Of a stretch of 22,376 nt of DNA, positions 17,337 through 22,376 are shown piece after piece. The stretch is from Jaenimonas drosophilae (taxonomy: Eukaryota; Euglenozoa; Kinetoplastea; Trypanosomatida; Trypanosomatidae), in assembly GCA_030849065.1 (NCBI GenBank), contig JASAON010001411.1, forward strand, positions 1 to 22,376. Reading direction: 5' to 3'. The translations under genes were made by a program, and so were the position numbers. How positions within the stretch are numbered: the stretch's first letter is position 1; each line of letters opens with the position of its first letter. Below the pieces are notes generated by a model that was not told the DNA's origin, ran no database searches, and saw only the letters and a program-made list of their open reading frames with translations.

Positions 17337-17363
17337 TAGGAAGGTGAAGGTGAAGGTGAAGGT
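17284..17363 (-). promoter_or_regulatory. Putative acceptor of the 362-aa gene with CA/TG repeat inside
   Basis: On the coding strand a repeated CCTTCA tract (CCTTCACCTTCACCTTCACC, 17342-17362) is followed by a (TG)15 run and then AACATTTCTTGAG, with AG at 17285-17284, only 12 nt before the ATG. Confidence 0.5.
17303..17332. repeat. (CA)15 microsatellite
   Basis: The longest dinucleotide run in the window. It lies between the pyrimidine tract and the AG of the 362-aa gene. Confidence 0.95.
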
Positions 17364-17736
17364 TAGGGCTGAGGGGTTGGTGGTGGGGTGCAAGCTACGA
17401 GTGAGCGATGATGTGGGGGTGCGGAACAAGTTATGATCTGAGAGAATACGAAAACACAAACCACACGAGGATGCTGGTGCTGTTGATGATGACGTGCCTT
17501 GTTGATCTCTACAATGACGGAAGAAGAGTGTGCTCGCCAACAACCAATACCCTCTTATATAAGCCTATGAAAAGAAACACACACAGTGAAGTATTCAACA
17601 GATGAAGCACAACAGAAATTGCTCCGTTGACAACAAATCACGTGTGTGCTGAAAGCCTAAACAGAAGAAAAAAAACATGAAGATGAAGGTTGTGTACGTG
17701 GTGCAAGATGGTGGGGCAGGAGGAGCATCTGTACGA

Positions 17737-18039
17737 TCAGAGATGCACGCCAACCACCCACAAACCACAATAGGTGGCGAGGGGGGCAGTGGTGTACCAG
17801 ATGATGATGATGATGTTGATGATGATGAGATGCCTCGTGAGCGTACATTTTAGAGGCTTGAAACACAAGCAAAAAGTGCGGCACAGATGATGGAGCAAGA
17901 GATGATCGTCCTCTCCAGCAACCAACAAATCACTTTCTCCATCAAGTAGAGGTGTGGGGCTGGGTACACCAAAAAAAAAATGATGATCCACCAGCCATCC
18001 ACCATCCGTTGTACGTGCAACTTCATCAGCATCGTTCAT
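17737..18039 (-). CDS. Doubtful small ORF (100 codons) behind an acceptor-like signal
   Basis: The frame runs from an ATG at 18039 to a stop at 17737. Residues 1-55 (MNDADEVARTTDGGWLVDHH...) have ordinary protein-like composition. The second half is an Ile-rich segment made from an ATC repeat plus a possible span. Upstream on the coding strand are a run of eight T and CTTTCACTAC, then AAAG/CGAAG with AG at 18056-18055, 15 nt before the ATG. An out-of-frame ATG sits four bases upstream. It could be a short membrane peptide, a decayed gene or chance. Confidence 0.22.
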   Translation of the reverse strand: MNDADEVARTTDGGWLVDHHFFFGVPSPTPLLDGESDLLVAGEDDHLLLHHLCRTFCLCFKPLKCTLTRHLIIINIIIIIWYTTAPLATYCGLWVVGVHL

Positions 18040-18054
18040 TCATTGGGAGATGTT

Positions 18055-18117
18055 CTTCGTTTCATATCTTTTCTTTCATGACGGGAGATTGTATGTAGTG
18101 AAAGAAAAAAAACAGAT
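18055..18117 (-). promoter_or_regulatory. Pyrimidine tract plus AG upstream of the doubtful 100-codon ORF
   Basis: The coding strand shows CATCTG, then a run of eight T, then CTTTCACTACATACAATCTC, followed by several AGs, the last at 18056-18055. If functional it implies a transcript starting here, whether or not the ORF is translated. Confidence 0.35.
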
Positions 18118-18342
18118 GTGGTAAACCACAGGTGTGTGTGCGTGCGTTGGAAGAACGTGTTGTTTGGATGAGAGTAGGAGCTGTATATGTGGCTCTGTGA
18201 TGCGCGCTACGTACACCTGCGCAACACGAATACATGGGAGATCGTGAAACATCAGATAGTACTCACCTTCACAAACAACAACAACATATAACAGCAGCAA
18301 CACACAAAAGAAGCAATCAAACAAGGGATGGAAGAATCTCAT
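18076..18342 (-). CDS. Doubtful small ORF with signal-peptide-like start (88 codons)
   Basis: The frame runs from an ATG at 18342 to a stop at 18076. It starts MRFFHPLFDCFFCVLLLLYV followed by VVVCEG, which looks like a cleavable signal peptide. Residues ~35-60 (CIRVAQVYVARITEPHIQLL) have coding-like composition, unlike the surrounding spacer. GTTTAG lies directly before the ATG but the pyrimidine tract upstream is weak. Inside the frame, GAAGGTGAGTAC and, about 50 nt on, TTGCGCAG resemble the ends of a cis-spliced intron. The gene, if real, would be secreted; support is thin. Confidence 0.25.
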   Translation of the reverse strand: MRFFHPLFDCFFCVLLLLYVVVVCEGEYYLMFHDLPCIRVAQVYVARITEPHIQLLLSSKQHVLPTHAHTPVVYHICFFSFTTYNLPS

Positions 18343-19631
18343 CTAAACGCCATCAACATTCATGAGTATGAATAGAAGATGATGCACGTGCACCGAACAC
18401 ACACAATCTGATGATTGCGCTTATACTGCGTTGCAGTGGAGTCGAGGGAGATGTGTGTTTCCTTGAAGATAAAATCAGTAGGCATCAACACACGAATGAC
18501 GTAGATGAGGGAGGTGGAGAAGTGTGTGTGTGTGTGTGTACTGAGTGTGTGATGTATCTCGCACAGACATCAGCGCTCACTCACTCACTCACACGTACAC
18601 ACCGAAGGAAATGAAAACATAGTTGAAAGTCATCGCAACTCTCCAAGCTCATCCAACACTGCCAGCAGAAGATGAATCCATCCAAACAAGAGTAGAGCAA
18701 AAAAAGAAAAGGCATATGAAAGAAGAAAGTGCCCCAACACGGCGACGATGAAGATGATATGCGTGTGTGTGGGTGAATGTGTGCTCCATATTCCGTGCAA
18801 CGTACGCAAGATATGATGTGGGGGAGATGGAGTAGGTCCATCTAAATGTGCCAGCAAAAAAAGAGGAAAGGTGTGCGTGGCAATGATGTTAGAGAAATAC
18901 ACAGACTTCCATCGTTTCATACAGCGGGTTGTGTTGGAGCATCCGCATTGTGACGGGGTGAGGAGTAGAAGAGGATGTTGTTGATGTAGTGGGTGGAGCA
19001 TCTGGCAACAACGAAATGTTTGCACCATCTCCGAGTACTAACATCAAGTACATCTACACGTGCCACCACCACCAACCCGTTAAGCTCCGCACACACACAC
19101 ACACACAAACACCCACATCCCCCACACACACAACTGTGGAGGCATGCAATGTGCAAGACCCGCAACATCACCAAGATGGCTGCAACACACAAGTCGAAGA
19201 AGAAGATCGCGAACAAAACAGAGAAAACAAGAATCTCCAGAAACATCATTCGTCGCTATCGTTATTACCTCATCATGGCTGAAAAAACAAAAAGTTTATC
19301 CAACACCAATGAGGTACTGTGTACGTGAAGGAGTACGTGGTTGGATGAGAGTGGTGTGTGAGTGTGTGTGTGCGTGTGTCTCGGAAGATGTGAAGACGAC
19401 GAACACGTCATAATCCATCATCCGCACATCAAAATAGAAAACAGATGCGAGCGTACACACTGGTGGAGGGCCTTGCGGTAGGCCCCGTACCGGCACACAG
19501 GAGCGTTGTATCACAGCCTCCATCAACCATCTTCCATGGATCCAACACGCGGCACCAACAACAACAACAACAACAACAGAAACAGAGAAAACAAAACAAG
19601 CCATTCACGAATAAAAAAGAGAGAGGCACAT
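18343..19631. other. Spacer downstream of the ceramide synthase gene, with a GC-rich island
   Basis: This is probably the ceramide synthase 3' UTR and then intergenic DNA. It holds CA/TG runs (18522-18539, 19091-19106), a CTCACTCACTCACTCACA run near 18577-18593, a CAA repeat at 19555-19577, and an unusual GC-rich stretch at 19455-19560. A 110-codon frame at 18917-19249 has a hydrophobic start but a repeat-driven Cys/Val middle; I do not accept it as a gene. Confidence 0.5.
19455..19560. other. GC-rich, potentially structured island (possible ncRNA)
   Basis: Within AT/CA-rich spacer this stretch is clearly richer in G and C and not repetitive. It contains GGGCC (19468-19472) pairing with GGCCC (19481-19485) around TTGCGGTA, and alternatively CGGTA (19476-19480) with TACCG (19488-19492). 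It may be a structured non-coding RNA such as a snoRNA, or a decayed coding exon; I cannot place box motifs with confidence. Confidence 0.25.
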
Positions 19632-21023
19632 CTAGGAGCGGTTGTTGGCAATGTTGTTGCCGTGCATGAGCGTCTCTAACTTCTCCGTCGTGCTGTTTAA
19701 GGACTGCACACGTCCATTCGTTCGATCCTGTGCGCCGCCAGCGGCGATCCTCGCATTGCGGCGTTGGCACTCCAGTACGACACTCCGGCTTGCCCAGGCG
19801 AGGCAGTCTGCCTCCTCCAGCGCCTCATCACCATCTTCATCATCGCTGCGGATGTCTTTGCGCTCACCACCACGCACGAGACCAATCGCCATTTGGATGA
19901 TGAGTTTCGTCCAGTAGAGATGCAAACCCTGCAACAAAACGTGCAGCTTCACGGCCATCAGCCAGAAGCTGAAGTTGCCATGACGGATCTTGGGGGAGAT
20001 GAAGTAGATGGCACGGCCCATCATGGGCAAACACAACAAGCGGAAGTAGAAGAAGATGGCCACGAAGCTCACCAACAAGGCGTTAACCAGCTGCTCGCAA
20101 ATCACATATCGGAAGAGGAAGCAGGTTTGGTACTTCTTGCCGTCACCAAGACGCTTGTGCAAGGTGTTGTAGCGCTCTGCCCGAGACACCTCACCCGTTA
20201 CCATGTAGTGTACCACTTTACCCACACAGAGCATGATGTCGGAGGCATCATGAATGAAAAGTACGTAGGCACCTGGACGGTGTTCCCAGCCAAGATGCGA
20301 AAACACAATCAAGGCCAGGGTGAGGAAGTGGTGGCAGACGTACTCAATGAAGTCAGACCGCTTCATGTTCTTCTCCAGAAAGGCGATGGAGAAGAGCTCA
20401 CCAATGTAGAAGCCGAGGGCGTAGTTGTAGTAGAGCAGCAACTCCGGGGCAGGGCTCTGTGGGTGTGGCACGAGGAGATGTGCAGAGCTCAGGTCATTGA
20501 AGGGGAGGGTAAACCATGGCTTATCGCGTTGCACCACATAACCAAAGATAGTGCTGGCAATGTAGAAGATGGAGAGCCACAGCTGATTCTGGAACTTGGC
20601 AAGCTTCTGGGCATTCTTCTTGGAGAGGGCGCCGGTACCACGCAGACCGCGAGCCAAACGCTCGGCGTGATGCTTCTCACTCTCCGTCACAACGCCAAAG
20701 TAGAGCCCCAGACGGGCCAGTGGCTCACGGCAGACGTAGCGCAGCAACAGCAGGCCAATAAACCACACCAGTGCCGGCTTGAGGGCGTAGAAGATTTGGA
20801 AGTCAATGCCCCACCCGCTGCACCCGTGGCCGTACTCCTCCTGGTACGACTTGATGTTGGGGTATGCCTGCCAAATCTCCGATGCGGTCATCATCACACG
20901 GCTGCTGTCAATCACTTGCAGCGCGGGGTTGGCCTCATTGCCGTAGCAGAGCTCCGCCACACTGGCGTAGGGGCTTCCAATACCCAACCCACGTACACGC
21001 TCCTCATCCAGGTAGAGGGCCAT
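19632..21023 (-). CDS. Ceramide synthase (TLC-domain, LAG1 family)
   Basis: The product is 463 aa from the ATG at 21023. It should join a fatty acyl-CoA to the amino group of a sphingoid base in the ER membrane. Evidence: the pre-TLC segment NAQKLAKFQNQLWLSIFYI (137-155), like the Lys-Phe...Trp motif before the first TLC helix, and the Lag1 motif with catalytic His pair at 231-232 (YVCHHFLTLALIVFSHLGW) and HDASDIMLCVGK (258-269) with the essential Asp residues. Hydrophobic spans lie at ~75-97, 146-165, 195-216, 228-245, 252-274, 305-330 and 357-382, and an acidic DDEDGDEALEEAD stretch at 394-406 in the cytoplasmic-type tail. Length fits the family. The 80 nt before the ATG contain no AG, so Met44 or Met45 remain possible alternative starts. 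The stop is TAG. Confidence 0.92.
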   Translation of the reverse strand: MALYLDEERVRGLGIGSPYASVAELCYGNEANPALQVIDSSRVMMTASEIWQAYPNIKSYQEEYGHGCSGWGIDFQIFYALKPALVWFIGLLLLRYVCREPLARLGLYFGVVTESEKHHAERLARGLRGTGALSKKNAQKLAKFQNQLWLSIFYIASTIFGYVVQRDKPWFTLPFNDLSSAHLLVPHPQSPAPELLLYYNYALGFYIGELFSIAFLEKNMKRSDFIEYVCHHFLTLALIVFSHLGWEHRPGAYVLFIHDASDIMLCVGKVVHYMVTGEVSRAERYNTLHKRLGDGKKYQTCFLFRYVICEQLVNALLVSFVAIFFYFRLLCLPMMGRAIYFISPKIRHGNFSFWLMAVKLHVLLQGLHLYWTKLIIQMAIGLVRGGERKDIRSDDEDGDEALEEADCLAWASRSVVLECQRRNARIAAGGAQDRTNGRVQSLNSTTEKLETLMHGNNIANNRS

Positions 21024-21572
21024 GGCGGAAGGAGTATATAAATATTTTTGTTGGAGGTGTGTATGTGTAGGGTTTTGGAGAATGAGTTTGTTGGGATCGA
21101 ACCAAAAAAAAAGAATGACTGTATGGGACGTTATAGTGTTGTGTTCGTAGCTACGACTTCACAGAAGAAATACACACTCACACACGTCACTGTGGGGAAA
21201 TCGGTATAGTGATTCAACAGACAACGTTTGGAACGGCAATCTAAAGAGGGGGTGTTGGTCGCTAGTGAGGAACGCAGTGGTGGTTGCGATACACAGGTAA
21301 ATGGCACAGCAACAACTACATTGACCCAAAGAAAACAAATAGAGAGGATTTGCATGTGTGTGTATCATGACTGGGGTACCAACGTTGTAGGTGCAGCACA
21401 ATAAATGAAAATATGGTTGAGTCAGAGTGACTCTTTGATGTTTGATGATGTGTTGTGTGAGCAAAAAGAACCGTGAAGTGATGGCCATCCAAACAACACA
21501 CGGTACGATAGTATGGAGGACTAATGAAAGTCCAACCATCGTGAGCATCAGCAAGTGTGTTGGGGGCTCTCG
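21024..21572. other. Spacer between the amidohydrolase and ceramide synthase genes
   Basis: The coding strand shows a run of nine T at 21102-21110 but no AG between it and the ATG at 21023; the nearest upstream AG is at 21120-21119. TATTTATATA lies about 10 nt before the ATG. The rest is probably 3' UTR of the amidohydrolase gene. No gene is seen. Confidence 0.55.
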
Positions 21573-22376
21573 TCAGGAAGAATGAGGTATGGATGGGTGA
21601 ACCTCCCACTCCTCTACCAAACTACGCACGAACACCTCCAACCCACGGAGCTGATTCAGCTCCACGTACTCATTGGCGAGGTGTGCCACCTCCCACGGGC
21701 CAGCCCCCATCAACACAGTAGGTATGCCAAGCTTCCCTTGGAAGTAGCCAGCTTCTGTGCCAGATCCAGACTTGTGCAGGTGAGAATCAGTCATAACACG
21801 CTGCGCCACCTTCACAAAGGGGGACTCCGGGTTGCCACAGAAGGCTGGCATGTGGAGAATACGTGTCATTGAAACTGCGGCCGCGGGGTACTCCTCACGC
21901 ATCATGGGAAGCATCGTGCCGTCAATGAAAGCCTGCACCTCCCTCTCAATGCCCTCGGCCACGTGTGCATCCACGACGGCCACCCCAAACGTGAAGGAGC
22001 ACTCCGCAGGCACGGTGCCCGTGTCTGGCCCACACTGAATATGACGAATGCCCATGTTGGAGAAGGGGCAGTCATAGGCATCATCTCTCTCACCATGATC
22101 GCGTAGCTCCAACGCCATTGCACGCACCTTGGTGATGATCATGGCGGCATGCTCAATGGCATTGCAGCTTGGTGGCATCAGCACCCTGGATGGATGAAAG
22201 TCCTTCCCACGAACCTCAACCCTCCACTGGTAGAGCCCCTTGTGGCCAATATAGAGCTTGTTATTGGTGGGCTCCATCACCACACATCCATCCGCCTTGA
22301 AGCCCTCTCGGCGTAGATGATCAATGAGGAAGGGAATACCGGTGCAGCCAACCTCCTCATCGAAGCTGAAGGCGTA
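21573..22376 (-). CDS. M20-family amidohydrolase, acetylornithine deacetylase-like (5' end outside window)
   Basis: A 267-aa C-terminal part; the frame is open to the right edge. At the edge, FSFDEEVGCTGIP carries the Asp-Glu-Glu-Val-Gly motif with the catalytic general-base Glu and a metal ligand. The lid/dimerisation domain follows: EPTNNKLYIGHKGLYQWRVE (HKG pattern), VRGKDFHPSR with the substrate-side His, SCNAIEHAA, and the IQCGPDTGTVPAECSFTFGV strand region. The C-terminal catalytic part has SGSGTEAGYFQGKLGIPTVL and GPWEVAHLANEYVEL with the last zinc-ligand His. This order and spacing fit ArgE/DapE-type M20 enzymes that hydrolyse N-acyl amino acids such as N-acetylornithine; the actual substrate in this organism is unproven. 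The first catalytic His/Asp motifs must lie beyond the window. The stop is TGA. Confidence 0.92.
   Translation of the reverse strand, partial: YAFSFDEEVGCTGIPFLIDHLRREGFKADGCVVMEPTNNKLYIGHKGLYQWRVEVRGKDFHPSRVLMPPSCNAIEHAAMIITKVRAMALELRDHGERDDAYDCPFSNMGIRHIQCGPDTGTVPAECSFTFGVAVVDAHVAEGIEREVQAFIDGTMLPMMREEYPAAAVSMTRILHMPAFCGNPESPFVKVAQRVMTDSHLHKSGSGTEAGYFQGKLGIPTVLMGAGPWEVAHLANEYVELNQLRGLEVFVRSLVEEWEVHPSIPHSS

Larger units (their letters stand above)
17272..17736. other. Spacer upstream of the 362-aa gene
   Basis: After the acceptor and microsatellite the stretch is unremarkable, with a TATATAAG element at 17555-17562. I see no supported gene in it. Confidence 0.5.

Noticed and set aside
17363..17368. 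TTAGGG, the kinetoplastid telomere unit
   Set aside because: A single copy next to GAAGGT repeats; no tandem array, so no evidence for an internal telomere or chromosome end.
18917..19249. Minus-strand ORF of 110 codons with hydrophobic start
   Set aside because: The middle is Cys/Val/Gly repeats from a TG microsatellite, and there is no acceptor signal before the ATG.
19764..21041. Plus-strand ORF of 425 codons
   Set aside because: It lies exactly antisense to the ceramide synthase gene, whose catalytic motifs are unmistakable. The open antisense frame follows from codon bias; its own translation shows no family features.
1..22376. tRNA, rRNA, spliced-leader RNA, transposon, CRISPR or viral genes
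   Set aside because: I found no cloverleaf with a conserved T-loop, no rRNA-like stretch, no reverse transcriptase, transposase or integrase motif, and no regular direct-repeat array beyond microsatellites. Short or diverged elements could be missed by eye.

Overview
The window looks like nuclear DNA of an intron-poor protist, most likely a kinetoplastid-type euglenozoan. I hold that assignment at roughly 60-65% because no spliced-leader RNA, rRNA or tRNA gene is present to confirm it. The case rests on four things. Every well-supported gene lies on the minus strand, as in a polycistronic cluster. The large genes (up to 3.7 kb) are uninterrupted ORFs. Long AT- and microsatellite-rich spacers separate them. 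On the coding strand, most starts are preceded by a T/C-rich tract and then an AG, as at trans-splice acceptors. TAA, TAG and TGA are all used as stops, so the standard code applies.

Transcription runs right to left. In that order the window holds: the 3' two-thirds or so of an M20 amidohydrolase of the acetylornithine-deacetylase type (21573-22376, cut by the right edge); a ceramide synthase with a clear Lag1 motif (19632-21023); a 2.4 kb spacer with two weak small-ORF candidates; a hypothetical protein with an Asn tract (16183-17271); a possible 63-aa membrane peptide (14964-15155); a single-pass membrane protein (13570-14340); a NAP-family histone chaperone (11446-12666); a low-complexity orphan (10107-10988); a second single-pass membrane protein related to the first (8450-9397); a small Cys/Arg-rich membrane protein (6683-7222); a large two-block FUSC/ALMT-like membrane protein (2162-5905); and a hypothetical protein with a mitochondrial-type presequence that runs off the left edge (1-1036).

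The genes do not form an obvious pathway. Four are recognisable housekeeping families (amidohydrolase, sphingolipid synthesis, histone chaperone, putative anion/aromatic-acid transporter). Between them sits a set of apparently lineage-specific genes: three or four encode one membrane span with a cytoplasmic-looking tail, and four products end in a Tyr-Gly...Tyr motif. This set is the most novel content of the window.

I see no tRNA, rRNA, CRISPR array, transposon or viral gene. Spacers are rich in CA/TG, GAT and GTT microsatellites. They also contain a perfect 10-bp hairpin, a 16-bp palindrome and one GC-rich island that could be a structured RNA.
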